Assembly: GCF_900105025.1 (NCBI RefSeq)
Contig: NZ_LT629759.1
Coordinates: 2,046,001-2,110,000, forward strand
DNA: 64,000 bases
Direction of reading: 5' to 3'
Origin: Parafannyhessea umbonata
GTDB taxonomy: Bacteria; Actinomycetota; Coriobacteriia; Coriobacteriales; Atopobiaceae
Shown: positions 46,913 through 56,564 of the stretch, piece after piece
Position numbering within the stretch: position 1 is the first letter of the stretch
Layout of the letters: every line of letters begins with the position of its first letter
Notes under the pieces: model-generated
What the model saw: only the letters and a program-made list of their open reading frames with translations
Told to the model about the DNA's origin: nothing
The model's database searches: none
Position numbers and translations under genes: made by a program

Positions 46913-47809
46913 ATGGGAGCCATGGAGCTTCGTCCGGATTCTCACGGCAAGGTTCGCGACATTTACGACTGTGGCGACAGCCTGCTCATGGTCGCGAGCG
47001 ACCGTATCAGCGCGTTCGACTACATCCTGCCCGACGAGATTCCGTATAAGGGAGAGATTCTCTCCCGCATTTCGGCCTTCTGGTTCAACAGGTTCAAGGA
47101 CCTGATGCCAAACCACCTGATCACGATGGACGTGAGCGGGTATCCCGAGGAGTACCGGAAGTACGGCGAGTACCTCACGGGTCGCTCCATGCTCGTGAAG
47201 AAGGCGAAGACCGTTCCCATCGAGTGCATCGTCCGCGGTTACCTCACCGGATCCGGCAAGAAGACGTATGACCAGGACGGCACCGTCTGCGGCATCAAGC
47301 TGCCCGCGGGTCTGACCGAGGCTTCCAAGATCCCCGAGCCGATCTTTACCCCGTCCACCAAGGCCGCCCTTGGAGACCACGACGAGAACATCAGCTTCGA
47401 GCGCTGTGCCGAGCTCGTGGGCGAGGACGTTGCGACCCAGCTGCGCGACGCATCCCTGAAGCTGTACACCGCGGCTGCGGAATATGCCCAGACGCGTGGC
47501 ATCATCATCGCGGACACAAAGTTCGAGTTCGGCTTCATCGACGGCAAGTTGACCCTGATCGACGAGGCACTCACGCCCGACTCGAGCCGCTTCTGGCCCG
47601 CGGACGGCTACGAGCCCGGCAAGGTCCAGCCCAGCTACGACAAGCAGTACGTGCGTGACTGGCTGAAGGCGAACTGGGACATGACCGGCGAGCCGCCCCA
47701 CCTGCCCGAAGAGGTCGTCAAGGGTACCTCGGAGCGCTATCAGGAGGCCTTCGAGATCATCACCGGCGAGAAGTTCACACCCATGAAGGAGTCAAATGTC
47801 TCTGCGTGA
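46913..47809 (+). CDS. purC: Phosphoribosylaminoimidazole-succinocarboxamide synthase
   Basis: A 298-residue SAICAR synthase of the purine pathway. GKVRDIYDCGDSLLMVASDRISAFDYILPDEIPYKG, PIECIVRGYLTGSG, and IIADTKFEFGFIDGKLTLIDEALTPDSSRFWP are diagnostic. Starts at ATG with AGGGGAG. Probable -10 TACAAT lies about 55 nt upstream (near 46856). It overlaps the next gene by 14 nt. Functionally linked to purB 4 kb upstream. Confidence 0.95.
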   Translation: MGAMELRPDSHGKVRDIYDCGDSLLMVASDRISAFDYILPDEIPYKGEILSRISAFWFNRFKDLMPNHLITMDVSGYPEEYRKYGEYLTGRSMLVKKAKTVPIECIVRGYLTGSGKKTYDQDGTVCGIKLPAGLTEASKIPEPIFTPSTKAALGDHDENISFERCAELVGEDVATQLRDASLKLYTAAAEYAQTRGIIIADTKFEFGFIDGKLTLIDEALTPDSSRFWPADGYEPGKVQPSYDKQYVRDWLKANWDMTGEPPHLPEEVVKGTSERYQEAFEIITGEKFTPMKESNVSA

Positions 47810-48494
47810 AACCATTAATGCTGCCAAGAGGGAGGCGCAGGAGGCAAACGCGCCCCTCGCAAAGAAGGACGAGAAGGACGCGACCGACGAAGACGAGCGC
47901 TCGGGCTTCTCGAAGCGCTCCGTCACGCGTGCGAAGCCTGCGCGCGAGGCTGCGTCGGGCGTGCGCGTTGTAGGCGCGTCCGGAAGCAGTCGCAAGTCCT
48001 CCGGCTCTGGCAAGGCGCCGGTCGAGATGACGAAGGACGAGAAGAAGCGCGCTCGTCGCGAGCGTCGCGATGAGGCAGACCGCCGTGCGTCTGCCTCGCA
48101 GATCGTCCTGAAGCAGATTCCGGGCTACAAGAGGTCCCAGCACGTCTGGTGGGGACTGCTCGGCACGGGTTTTGTGTGCACCATCATCTCGTGGCTGCTG
48201 CCGAACCTCTTCCCCCAGCAGGTGAACGAAGGGACGACCCCCATGGGCGTCGCGGTATTCATCATGCTGGTCGCGGCGTACGCCCTCATCATCTCTGCGT
48301 TCGTGTACGATTGGCGCGTCGTGCGACCCATGAGAAAGAAGGCCGAGGCCACCACGGGTGCCATGACCAACAAGAAGGTCACGAAGGTGCTCCGCGGCGA
48401 GGCAAACGAGATCGCCCGAGAGCAGGCCGAGCGTGACGAGGCCAAGGCTGCACGTCGTGCGAAGCGCTCGAGCAGGCACGAGCAGCACAAGTAA
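47796..48494 (+). CDS. Membrane protein with charged N- and C-termini
   Basis: A 232-residue protein of unknown family. Residues 1-115 are highly charged and probably disordered (AKKDEKDATDEDERSGFSKR, KDEKKRARRERRDEADRR). Two transmembrane helices follow (WWGLLGTGFVCTIISWLLP and GVAVFIMLVAAYALIISAFVYDW), then a basic helical tail. The start lies inside the end of purC (14-nt overlap), implying translational coupling. A tRNA-Arg lies directly downstream. Confidence 0.65.
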   Translation: MSLRETINAAKREAQEANAPLAKKDEKDATDEDERSGFSKRSVTRAKPAREAASGVRVVGASGSSRKSSGSGKAPVEMTKDEKKRARRERRDEADRRASASQIVLKQIPGYKRSQHVWWGLLGTGFVCTIISWLLPNLFPQQVNEGTTPMGVAVFIMLVAAYALIISAFVYDWRVVRPMRKKAEATTGAMTNKKVTKVLRGEANEIAREQAERDEAKAARRAKRSSRHEQHK

Positions 48495-48525
48495 AACTCT
48501 CGGCCTCATATCGTCCAGAAGATGA

Positions 48526-48531
48526 TAGAAT
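48526..48531 (+). promoter_or_regulatory. -10 element of tRNA-Arg(CCT)
   Basis: TAGAAT 10 nt upstream of the mature tRNA 5' end. The same hexamer precedes tRNA-Gly and tRNA-Leu. Confidence 0.4.
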
Positions 48532-48541
48532 GGTCGAACAC

Positions 48542-48617
48542 GGCCCCGTAGCTCAGGGGATAGAGCACAGGTTTCCTAAACCTGGTGTCGTTGGTTCGAA
48601 TCCGACCGGGGTCACCA
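48542..48617 (+). tRNA. tRNA-Arg(CCT)
   Basis: Cloverleaf with acceptor GGCCCCG/CGGGGTC, discriminator A, CCA encoded, and anticodon loop TTCCTAA (CCT), reading AGG. Confidence 0.94.
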
Positions 48618-48626
48618 TGAAAAGAC

Positions 48627-48657
48627 AGGTCAGCGGCTTAGGTCGCTGGCCTTTTTT
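48627..48657 (+). terminator. Terminator after tRNA-Arg(CCT)
   Basis: AGGTCAGCG and CGCTGGCCT (one G-U) with an 8-nt loop, followed by TTTTTTC. Confidence 0.88.
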
Positions 48658-48734
48658 CATGAGAGGGCAAGATCGTGGCGTGCACTTTGCGATGTGCTTC
48701 CATGGCATGCTGCCGTAAGCAATGTTCGCCTATA

Positions 48735-48778
48735 AAAAGGCCCGCGGGCGAGAAGAACCGCTCTTCTCGCCCGCGGGC
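48735..48778 (-). terminator. Terminator of the kinase operon built from an inverted GGGCGAGAAG pair
   Basis: GCCCGCGGGCGAGAAGA and its complement form a stem of about 17 bp followed on the minus strand by TTTTTA. Both arms carry GGGCGAGAAG (48746-48755 and 48763-48772). Confidence 0.92.
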
Positions 48779-48805
48779 ATCATCCTATGCTCGAGGTGCC
48801 TGCCT

Positions 48806-50785
48806 CTATTGTCCGCCGGCGGTAGGGTCCTTCGTGGTGCCGGTGTTAGTCGTGGTCGTGCCGCCTGTGTTGTTGCCGCTCGTCGCGGGGTCGGGACCGT
48901 TGGAGATCACGAGGGTGATCGTGGCTCCGCTCTTGGCGCTGGTGGCCGACTGCGAGATGACGGTGCCCTGTGCGACGCTGGAGCTGTACTGGTAGGTGAG
49001 GTTGTACTTGAAGCCCTCGGCATCCAGCGCACCCTTTGCGTCATCTGCAGTGGAGCCCACGACATTGGGCACAGAGACCGTCTTCGCGCCGTTGGAGACG
49101 TAAATCGTGACCGTGGTGCCCTTGTCGGCGCTGCCGGTGGGGGACTGGTCGTACACGTAGCCCTTCTGGACGGTGTCACTGTCGCCGTAGCTTATGCTGA
49201 CCTCGAAGCCCGCGTCCTTGAGCGCGGACGTTGCGGAGTTAGCGTCCTGTCCCACGACGCTGGGCACGTCCACGGACTCCTTGCCCTTGGACAGCTGGTA
49301 GGTTATGGTGTCGCCTGCCTTGGCCTCGGAGCCGCCCGCAGGGGACTGCTTCGCGATCATGCCAACCGCGACGTTCTCGTCGTACACGGAGTCGCCGGCC
49401 TGTCCCACAAGGCCCACCTTCGCAAGCGCCTTGTCAGCCTGAGACGGGCTCATTCCCGTGAGGTCCGGAACCTTTACCGATGCTGCGGGCTCCTTGCCCT
49501 TGGAGATGACCAAGTTGATCTTCGTGCCCTTGGCAACCATGCGGCCGGAATCAGGGTCCTGGTCCATGACCACGCCCTTCTCGACCGTGCTGGAATACTG
49601 CTCCTTGACAGAGCCCTTCTTAAAGAACTCGGACTCGTCAATCGCCTTGAGGGCGTCCGCCTCAGTCATGCTGAGGTAGTTGGGCACCTCGCGCTTCTGG
49701 TTGCTGGGATTGACGAGCGAGTAGACGCCCACGATTGCCGCGATGAGGGCGATAACGCCGATTATCGAGAAGAGCGCGACGCGCCGCTTGTGCTTCTTCA
49801 TGGCAGCGTCGGCTTCCTGCTGGGCCTTCTGCGTAGCGGTCTGTGGCTTGATGTGCTCTGCGGTGTCGATGCGTGGCAGGCTCTGGGTACTGGTTGCGCC
49901 GATTGGCGCGATGGCGGGCACCACGGGGTTTGCGGGCAGGACCTCGGTTGCGTTGTTCACGGCCGCAAGGCGGCCCGCCAGGTAGTCACGCAGGACGTGG
50001 TACAGCTCATCCGCGGTCTGGAAACGGTCCTTCGGGTCCTTCTGCATGCACTTGAGAATGATGCTCTCCAGCGCGGAGTCGACGGCGGGGTTCACGGCCG
50101 TCGGCGGCACGGGCTGCTCGTTCACCTGCTTGAGTGCGACGGAGATGGCGTCGTCGCCGTCGAAGGGGACGCGTCCGGTCGCGGCCTCGTACATGACGAT
50201 GCCGAGCGAGTAGATGTCGGTCGTGGGACCAAGCTCCTTGCCCTGCGTCTGCTCGGGCGAGACGTAGTGAGCGGTGCCCAGGACCGAGTTGTCCGTGGTC
50301 AGATGGCTGTTCTTCGCGCGCGCGATGCCGAAGTCCATCACCTTGATGTTGCCGTCAGGCTGCACCATGATGTTCTGCGGCTTGATGTCGCGGTGAATGA
50401 TGTCGTGGCGGTGCGCGACGGAGAGGGCCTGTGCGATCTGGCTGCCGATCTGGGCTACCTTCTTGCTGTCAAGCGCACCGTGCTTGCGTATGCCACTCTT
50501 GAGGTCGGTGCCGCGCAGGTACTCCATGACGATGTAGTAGGTGTCGCCATCCTTGCCCCAGTCGTACACAGAGACGATGTACGGACTCTGCAGCGCGGCG
50601 GCTGCCTGGGCCTCCTGCTTGAATCGTGCGGCAAAGGAGGGGTCGGCCGCATACTGGGGCAGCATCGTCTTGATGGCGACGGTTCGCCCCAACACCTCGT
50701 CCAGACCGCGGTAGACAATCGCCATGCCGCCGGTGCCGATTCTGTCCTGCACGGTGTAGCGCCCGCCAAGAACTCTTTCTGCCAT
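48806..50785 (-). CDS. pknB: PASTA-domain serine/threonine protein kinase (PknB/StkP type)
   Basis: A 659-residue membrane kinase. The kinase domain has IGTGGMAIVYRG, AIKTM, HRDIKPQNIMV, DFGIARA and the activation loop GTAHYVSPEQ. A single transmembrane helix lies near 342-364, followed by four PASTA repeats (starting EVPNYLSM, VKVPDLTG, VDVPSVVG, VSVPNVVG) and a Gly/Thr-rich end. PASTA domains sense peptidoglycan fragments or lipid II and the kinase controls wall synthesis and division. ATG start with GGAG upstream. Last gene of the minus-strand morphogenesis operon. Confidence 0.94.
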   Translation of the reverse strand: MAERVLGGRYTVQDRIGTGGMAIVYRGLDEVLGRTVAIKTMLPQYAADPSFAARFKQEAQAAAALQSPYIVSVYDWGKDGDTYYIVMEYLRGTDLKSGIRKHGALDSKKVAQIGSQIAQALSVAHRHDIIHRDIKPQNIMVQPDGNIKVMDFGIARAKNSHLTTDNSVLGTAHYVSPEQTQGKELGPTTDIYSLGIVMYEAATGRVPFDGDDAISVALKQVNEQPVPPTAVNPAVDSALESIILKCMQKDPKDRFQTADELYHVLRDYLAGRLAAVNNATEVLPANPVVPAIAPIGATSTQSLPRIDTAEHIKPQTATQKAQQEADAAMKKHKRRVALFSIIGVIALIAAIVGVYSLVNPSNQKREVPNYLSMTEADALKAIDESEFFKKGSVKEQYSSTVEKGVVMDQDPDSGRMVAKGTKINLVISKGKEPAASVKVPDLTGMSPSQADKALAKVGLVGQAGDSVYDENVAVGMIAKQSPAGGSEAKAGDTITYQLSKGKESVDVPSVVGQDANSATSALKDAGFEVSISYGDSDTVQKGYVYDQSPTGSADKGTTVTIYVSNGAKTVSVPNVVGSTADDAKGALDAEGFKYNLTYQYSSSVAQGTVISQSATSAKSGATITLVISNGPDPATSGNNTGGTTTTNTGTTKDPTAGGQ

Positions 50786-50882
50786 CGTCACTCCGTCTCA
50801 TCCTCAAAAGCCGCGCGCTCGTGCGGCGTTCAACATACTTTATCTACCCACGGCCACCGCGTTGCCATGTGGGAACTCGATA

Positions 50883-53735
50883 CTATACGCCGGCTCCCAT
50901 AGCCTGGACGCGCAGACACGTGGCAAGCACCTTACCTGCAACTCCGGCCGCGACGCCAACCATCCTCTCGCCCTCGGAGCCCTCGATGCAGACCGAGATC
51001 GCCACCGTGGGCTGGTCATAGGGAGCAAAACCAATAAACAGGGAGTTTGCCGCGTTCGAGCTCACCTCTGCGGTGCCGGTCTTGCCCGCGACCTTCACGC
51101 CCGAGACCTGCGCGCCCATGCCGGTGCCGTCGTTCACGACGTCCAGCATCGCCTCGCCGATCTGCTGTGCCGTCTGGGCGGAAACCGCCTGTCCCAGCGA
51201 CTTGGGCTTTGTGGTGGAGCTGGTCGCGCCCTCGGGGGTCAGTATGTGATCGACGACGTAGGGGTTCATGACAACGCCCTTGTTCGCGATGGCTGCGGCC
51301 ACGACGGCGTTTTGCATGACCGTGGTCTGCGGACCCGCGGGGCTGGAGTGCTGACCGACGGGCTGACCGACGGCGGACCATGCGGTCTCCCACTCGGTCA
51401 TCTGCGAGGGGTCCGGCATGAGCGACGCCACGGTGGAGAAGTCCTGGCCAAGCTTCTGGCCATAGCCGAACGCGTCGGAGTAGCTCACGAGCTTGCTGGC
51501 ACCCACCTGCTGGCCCAGCTGGCCAAACACCGTGTTGACGGAGTAAGTGAGCGCCTGCTTGAGGGAGAGCGAGCTCCATGCCTCGTTGTCAATGTTCGTG
51601 ACCTTTGCGCCGCCGATCTCGAGGGATGCGGGTGCGCGGTAGGTGCTGTCGAGCGTCGCCATGCCGGAGTCGAGCGCCGCCGAAAGGCTCACGACCTTGA
51701 ACGTGGAGCCCGGGGTGTACAGCGTTTGGGTCGTGCGGTCCACCAGGCTGGCGTTGTTTCCGGATATTGCCGAACCGATGTCGTTGTAGTCGAACGACGG
51801 GTTGGACGCCTTTGCGAGTACGGCCCCGGTAGAGGGGTTCAGCACGACGATGGCGCCGCGGTGACCCTGAAGTGCCTGTTCGGCCGCCTTTTGCATCTGG
51901 GAGTTGATGGTGAGCACGACGGAGGAGCCCGGGGTCTCGATGCCGGCCATTGCGTTGATGGCACTTGACCAGGTGGAGTAGTCCGAGTGGCCCGTGAGCG
52001 TCTGGTTCATGGTCGCCTCGATCCCGCTGGCGCCGTACTGGGAGGAGAGGTAGCCAACGGTGTGCGTGGCGACATTGCCCTGCGGATACGTGCGCGCATA
52101 CGTGCCGTCGGGCTGCTTGACGGACTCCGCGAGCGTTGCGCCGTCCGCCGCGATGATGGCGCCGCGCTGAACCTTTGCGCTCTTGGCTATGGTGTGGTTG
52201 TTGTTCGGAAGCGTCTGGTAGTAGTCGGCCTTGAAGACCTGGATGTAGGTGAGGTTGGCTACCAACAGGGCAAACATCATCGTGAACACGGTCACGAGCG
52301 ACACGAGCCTGTTGCCAAGGGCAACGCGGCCAAGGACTCCGGACTCTGGGGTGTCAAGCCCACGGCTCGCGCGTGCATGGGCACCGTGCACCACGGAGGC
52401 CATGGCCTTCTCGACCTGAGTCTGCGAACCAACGCTGCCGGAGCCCTGCTCGATCTGGGCTTCGCGGCCCGTCCCCTCGTCGCCGGCCTTAAGCAAAAGC
52501 CCGACGATGATGAAGCTGGCCAGAAGCGAGCTGCCGCCCTGGCTCATGAACGGGAGCGTGACGCCCGTGAGCGGCAGCAGCTTGGTGACGCCGCCCACGA
52601 TGAGAAACGCCTGTACCGCGATTGCGGCCGTGAGGCCTACCGCGGTGAACGCGGAGATGTCGGACTTTGCGCGCGCGGCCGTGGCCAGTCCGCGTACGGC
52701 GAGCAGCATGTAGCAGATGAGCACGGCGGATGCGCCGAGGAGGCCCATCTCTTCTCCGATGGCCGAGAAGATGAAGTCGGACTCGACGACGGGAATGAGC
52801 TTGGGAAGGCCCTTGCCGATGCCGGAGCCCACGAGCCCGCCGTCCGCGAGCGAGTACAGCGACTGCACGATCTGCAGACCCTTGCCGGACGGGTCCTTGA
52901 ACGGGTTGAGCCAGATCTGGACACGCGTCTGGACGTGGCCGAAGAAGTGGTAGCAGAACACGCCGCCTATTGCCAGAAGCAGGATGGACACGAGCACATA
53001 CCCCACGCGGCCGGTGCAGACGTACAGCATGATCACGAAGAACGTGAAGAAGAGAAGCGCGCTGCCCAGGTCACGCTCGAACACCACGACCAGAAGGGAC
53101 ATGCCCCACATGAGCAGCATCGGCGCGAGCATGCGCGGACGCGGCAGGTCGAGCGGGCCTGCCTTAATGGCGGACGCCGAGAGCATCTCGCGGTTCTCTG
53201 CAAGGTAGGCCGCGAGGAACAGAACGATGAGGATCTTCGCGAGCTCGCCGGGCTGGAATGAGAGTGGTCCCAGGACGATCCAGAGCTTGGAGCCTCCGCG
53301 CGACGTTCCTATGAGCATGGGCAAGAGCAACAGTGCGACGCCGACGATGCCCATGGTGAACTTGTACTGAGCCAAGGCCTCGATGCTGGGCACGAGCACC
53401 AGCACGGCGATCATGGCTGCGACGGAAAGGAACAGCCAGGTGACCTGGCCTATGGCGAGTGTGGGAGCGAGCCTCGTGACGAACGCGATGCCGATGCCAG
53501 AGAGCAGGAAGACAAGTGGAAGGATGGCCGGGTCGGCCTCGGGAGCAAAGCGACGCGTGGCGAAGTGAGCGACGCCGAATGCCGCAAACAGCCCAATGGG
53601 GACCGCAAGTGACGAGAAACTCAGTGCGACCTTCGCGTTCAGCAGATACATTGCGTACAGAAGGATGACGGGGACGGCGGCCGCTATCAGCAGGCCAAGC
53701 TCCGTGTTCCTGCGCGTGTTGATTGCCATTGGCAT
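50883..53735 (-). CDS. SEDS glycosyltransferase fused to a class B penicillin-binding protein
   Basis: A 950-residue fusion of two proteins usually encoded as neighbours. Residues 1-~425 are a RodA/FtsW-type SEDS polymerase with about ten helices: [56 protein letters not shown]. After a ~50-residue linker and one transmembrane helix comes a transpeptidase with STFK (active-site Ser), SVN and KTGTAE motifs. In mycobacteria rodA and pbpA are separate adjacent genes in the same operon context. The fusion would force 1:1 coupling of glycan polymerisation and cross-linking. ATG start overlapping the PP2C region, with GGAGGTGAG upstream. Confidence 0.92.
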   Translation of the reverse strand: MPMAINTRRNTELGLLIAAAVPVILLYAMYLLNAKVALSFSSLAVPIGLFAAFGVAHFATRRFAPEADPAILPLVFLLSGIGIAFVTRLAPTLAIGQVTWLFLSVAAMIAVLVLVPSIEALAQYKFTMGIVGVALLLLPMLIGTSRGGSKLWIVLGPLSFQPGELAKILIVLFLAAYLAENREMLSASAIKAGPLDLPRPRMLAPMLLMWGMSLLVVVFERDLGSALLFFTFFVIMLYVCTGRVGYVLVSILLLAIGGVFCYHFFGHVQTRVQIWLNPFKDPSGKGLQIVQSLYSLADGGLVGSGIGKGLPKLIPVVESDFIFSAIGEEMGLLGASAVLICYMLLAVRGLATAARAKSDISAFTAVGLTAAIAVQAFLIVGGVTKLLPLTGVTLPFMSQGGSSLLASFIIVGLLLKAGDEGTGREAQIEQGSGSVGSQTQVEKAMASVVHGAHARASRGLDTPESGVLGRVALGNRLVSLVTVFTMMFALLVANLTYIQVFKADYYQTLPNNNHTIAKSAKVQRGAIIAADGATLAESVKQPDGTYARTYPQGNVATHTVGYLSSQYGASGIEATMNQTLTGHSDYSTWSSAINAMAGIETPGSSVVLTINSQMQKAAEQALQGHRGAIVVLNPSTGAVLAKASNPSFDYNDIGSAISGNNASLVDRTTQTLYTPGSTFKVVSLSAALDSGMATLDSTYRAPASLEIGGAKVTNIDNEAWSSLSLKQALTYSVNTVFGQLGQQVGASKLVSYSDAFGYGQKLGQDFSTVASLMPDPSQMTEWETAWSAVGQPVGQHSSPAGPQTTVMQNAVVAAAIANKGVVMNPYVVDHILTPEGATSSTTKPKSLGQAVSAQTAQQIGEAMLDVVNDGTGMGAQVSGVKVAGKTGTAEVSSNAANSLFIGFAPYDQPTVAISVCIEGSEGERMVGVAAGVAGKVLATCLRVQAMGAGV

Positions 53736-53740
53736 CGTGA

Positions 53741-55045
53741 CTACTCACCTCCGGACGCTGTCGCGCCGGCCGACTGCGACGAGTCGCTCGCGCCCTGGTC
53801 CGAATCCGACTTTGCCTTTGCCTTGTCTGCCGTGATTGCCGCGTCCGTCTTGTCCGTGTCGATCTGGTCGCGGTAGCTTTCGACGGTATCGAGCGCCGCC
53901 TGCTCGGAATCGACGGCGACGCCTTTCTTCAGGCTTTGCTGGATGGCGGCGGGCAAGTCGCTCACCTGTACGGACGACGTGTCGACCAAGTGTCCCAGGT
54001 GCACGCCGAACACGCTCTGGTTCACGCCGGAATAGATGCCGACGGTGCCGTTGTTGTTTCCCAGGTACCAAGAGCTGCGCACATACAGCGCCATCGAGCC
54101 GGTTACCAGGGCGAGAAGGACGACGATTGCCAGCAGGCCGCCAAACAGCCAGCGCCTGCGATACGTGCGCCTGGCCTCCGAGGAGCCGTCGTCGAGGACG
54201 TCCACGACGACGACCGTGACGTTGTCGTGCCCGCCTCCGGCCAGCGCTGCGGACACGAGGTTGTCCGCAGCGGTCTGAGGATCGACGCACGAGACGGCGA
54301 TGTCCTCTATCTCGGAGTCCTCGACCATGGAGGAGAGTCCGTCCGAGCAGATTATGATGCGGTCTCCCGTCGTGACCTCGAGCGTGAAGTGGTCGGCGTA
54401 CATGTCCGGGTCGTTGCCGAGCGCACGCGTGATGATGGAGCGCGACGGGTGGACCCTCGCCTCGTCCGCGGTGATCTCGCCGGCGTCCACCAGCTCCTCG
54501 ACGTACGAGTGGTCGTGCGTGAGACGCACAAGCGCTCCTGCGTGGAGGAGGTAGATGCGCGAGTCGCCAACGTGGGCGATGGCGACCTTGTTCTTCTCGA
54601 CGAGTATGCACGATGCGGTGCAGCCCATGCCGGGCTTGCCCTTGCCGGTCTTGGCGCCTTCGATTACCTTGGCGTTCGCGGCTTCGACGGCAGCGCCGAG
54701 AAGGACGTCGTCCGCGTGGAGCGGGGCGTTCGCGGCGATGGTCTCGACCGCGATCGAGCTTGCGACCTCGCCGGCCGCATGCCCGCCCATGCCGTCGCAC
54801 ACGGCGAACACGGGCGCCTGCACGAGGAACGAGTCCTCGTTGTGGCTGCGCACCAGGCCGATGTCCGTGCGTGCGCCCCAGGCCAGCATGCCGCTGGCAC
54901 CCCTTCTGGAGTCCGTGCCCTCGCGGTTCTCGACGGGAATGACGTCGTGGCCGGGGCTTGCGACGGGCTTCTTGGCGCCGTGGCCGGCGATTCTTGTGTA
55001 CAGGCTCTCCCGGTGGCGGGGGAGTGGCAGCGGCTTCAGCTTCAT
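53741..55045 (-). CDS. PP2C-family protein phosphatase (PstP type)
   Basis: A 434-residue membrane phosphatase that would reverse the operon's kinases. The PP2C core has [48 protein letters not shown] and [14 protein letters not shown], the metal-binding Asp residues intact. One transmembrane helix lies near 300-322, followed by a ~110-residue extracytoplasmic part. It overlaps fhaB by 4 nt. Confidence 0.93.
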   Translation of the reverse strand: MKLKPLPLPRHRESLYTRIAGHGAKKPVASPGHDVIPVENREGTDSRRGASGMLAWGARTDIGLVRSHNEDSFLVQAPVFAVCDGMGGHAAGEVASSIAVETIAANAPLHADDVLLGAAVEAANAKVIEGAKTGKGKPGMGCTASCILVEKNKVAIAHVGDSRIYLLHAGALVRLTHDHSYVEELVDAGEITADEARVHPSRSIITRALGNDPDMYADHFTLEVTTGDRIIICSDGLSSMVEDSEIEDIAVSCVDPQTAADNLVSAALAGGGHDNVTVVVVDVLDDGSSEARRTYRRRWLFGGLLAIVVLLALVTGSMALYVRSSWYLGNNNGTVGIYSGVNQSVFGVHLGHLVDTSSVQVSDLPAAIQQSLKKGVAVDSEQAALDTVESYRDQIDTDKTDAAITADKAKAKSDSDQGASDSSQSAGATASGGE

Positions 55046-55461
55046 CGGCGGCTCACATGCATGATGGCGTCGCCCACCTGGACCTCGTCGCCGTCGCGAA
55101 GCGTGACGGGCGTGTCTCCGATGGGGTGGCCGTTCACGAGCGTGCCGTTCTTGGAACCGAGGTCCTCGAGCACGAGCGCCGGCCCCTGCAGCGTGAAGCG
55201 CGCGTGCGTGGCCGAGACGAACGGCTCGTTGATGACGATGTCCGAGGACGGGGAGCGGCCTATGACCACGGGACCCAGGATGTCCACGTGGAGGCCGCGG
55301 AGCGCACGCGAGCCCTTCTCGACGTCGACGGACCAGATGGCCGCGTCACGGCGCTGGCCGCGCACGAGGCCGATGCCCGTCTTCATGACCGCGAAGAGAA
55401 ACGCGTACAGCAGGACGACGAGGACGATCCTGCCGATGAACAGAGCGAGGTCGATCATCAT
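55042..55461 (-). CDS. FHA-domain protein FhaB/FipA-like
   Basis: A 139-residue protein with an N-terminal transmembrane helix (IGRIVLVVLLYAFLFAVM) and a C-terminal FHA domain (VVIGRSPSSDIVINEPFVSATHARF, LEDLGSKNGTLVNG) for binding phosphothreonine. In mycobacteria the equivalent links the kinases to division and wall proteins. Overlaps its neighbours by 4 nt on each side, so the three genes are tightly coupled. Confidence 0.92.
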   Translation of the reverse strand: MMIDLALFIGRIVLVVLLYAFLFAVMKTGIGLVRGQRRDAAIWSVDVEKGSRALRGLHVDILGPVVIGRSPSSDIVINEPFVSATHARFTLQGPALVLEDLGSKNGTLVNGHPIGDTPVTLRDGDEVQVGDAIMHVSRR

Positions 55462-56564
55462 GACTGGTTCTCCCTGAACTCAAGGTTCACCAAACCAAGC
55501 GTGATGAGGTCGCCGTCCGCGAGGGCGCACGAGCTGACCTCGGCGTCGTTCACCAGGGTGCCGTTGGTGGAGTTGAGGTCTGTTATGTGCCACGTGCGGC
55601 CGTCGAACGAGAGCTCGGCGTGGTGGCGCGACACGTTGGGGTCGTGCAGGACGATGCCGTGGGGCGTGCGCTCGCGGCCGATGACCGTCGTGGGCGCGAT
55701 GCCGGTGTACGTGCGGCCGGTCTGGTGGTTGACGAGCAGGCAGGTGGGCACGTCCGTGGCGGCCTCCTGCGCATTGGATAGGTTGCGGTCGCGGCTGACC
55801 AGAGGGACGTTCCTGCGCTGCGTCTGCGGTACGGGGATGGCCTCGGCCTGCGGCGCGGCCGGGATGTCGTCCGGCTGGACGAAGTCCGTGGGGATGACCT
55901 TGAGGCCGGCGGACGCGTCCGCGACGGGCTCGACGACGGGGGCGAACTCCTCGTGCAGGAGGCCGTCCACGATGTCGCGGTTGATGGGCGCGGGCTCCGG
56001 CACGGCGGGCGCCGCTGAGGGCTCCGGCGGCAGGACCTCGATCGCGGGCTCTGCCGGCGCGCGGTGCGGGGACCTTGCGCGGCGCGGCTTGCGCTCCGGC
56101 GCGCCGTCGTCGGGACGAAGCTGCCCCGCGGCGCCGCCAAGGCCCACGGAGCTAGAAAGGAAGGCGTCCTCCTCCGCACGCAGCCTGGAAAGCGTGCCGG
56201 CGTCGACGTTTTCCGCGAACACGGCGAACTTGCCGCTGCGAAGCGATGGGTCGACCATGAAGCGCGCGAGTGGCTTGCCCACGAAGATGTATCCCTTGCT
56301 CTGGGCCTGAGCCTCGACGAACGCGACGATCTCTGCGGTGAGCTGCGCGTACAGAGGGCGCATTGCGGCGTCGTCCGCGGCGGAGACCAGGATGGTATAC
56401 AGAGCGGGCGCGGTGTTTATACCGTCGATTTCGAATGTCTCGTTCTCCATCTCGCGCGTGGCGCGCTTGGCGAGCTTCTTGAAAGAAAACGGCGCGGTGT
56501 AACCCTGGGGCGCGGCGCCAAACGCGTCGCCCACGCGGGTCTCGAACGTCTTAAGCAAATTCAT
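55458..56564 (-). CDS. DUF3662/FHA-domain protein FhaA-like
   Basis: A 368-residue cytoplasmic protein. The N-terminal ~125 residues match the FhaA N-domain (DUF3662: LLKTFETRVGDAFG, LAKRATREMENE). A Pro/Ala-rich linker follows, then a C-terminal FHA domain (TTVIGRERTPHGIVLHDPNVSRHHAEL, ITDLNSTNGTLVN). It binds phosphorylated partners such as MviN-type flippase regulators in mycobacteria. It overlaps the kinase gene upstream by 14 nt and fhaB downstream by 4 nt. Confidence 0.92.
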   Translation of the reverse strand: MNLLKTFETRVGDAFGAAPQGYTAPFSFKKLAKRATREMENETFEIDGINTAPALYTILVSAADDAAMRPLYAQLTAEIVAFVEAQAQSKGYIFVGKPLARFMVDPSLRSGKFAVFAENVDAGTLSRLRAEEDAFLSSSVGLGGAAGQLRPDDGAPERKPRRARSPHRAPAEPAIEVLPPEPSAAPAVPEPAPINRDIVDGLLHEEFAPVVEPVADASAGLKVIPTDFVQPDDIPAAPQAEAIPVPQTQRRNVPLVSRDRNLSNAQEAATDVPTCLLVNHQTGRTYTGIAPTTVIGRERTPHGIVLHDPNVSRHHAELSFDGRTWHITDLNSTNGTLVNDAEVSSCALADGDLITLGLVNLEFRENQS

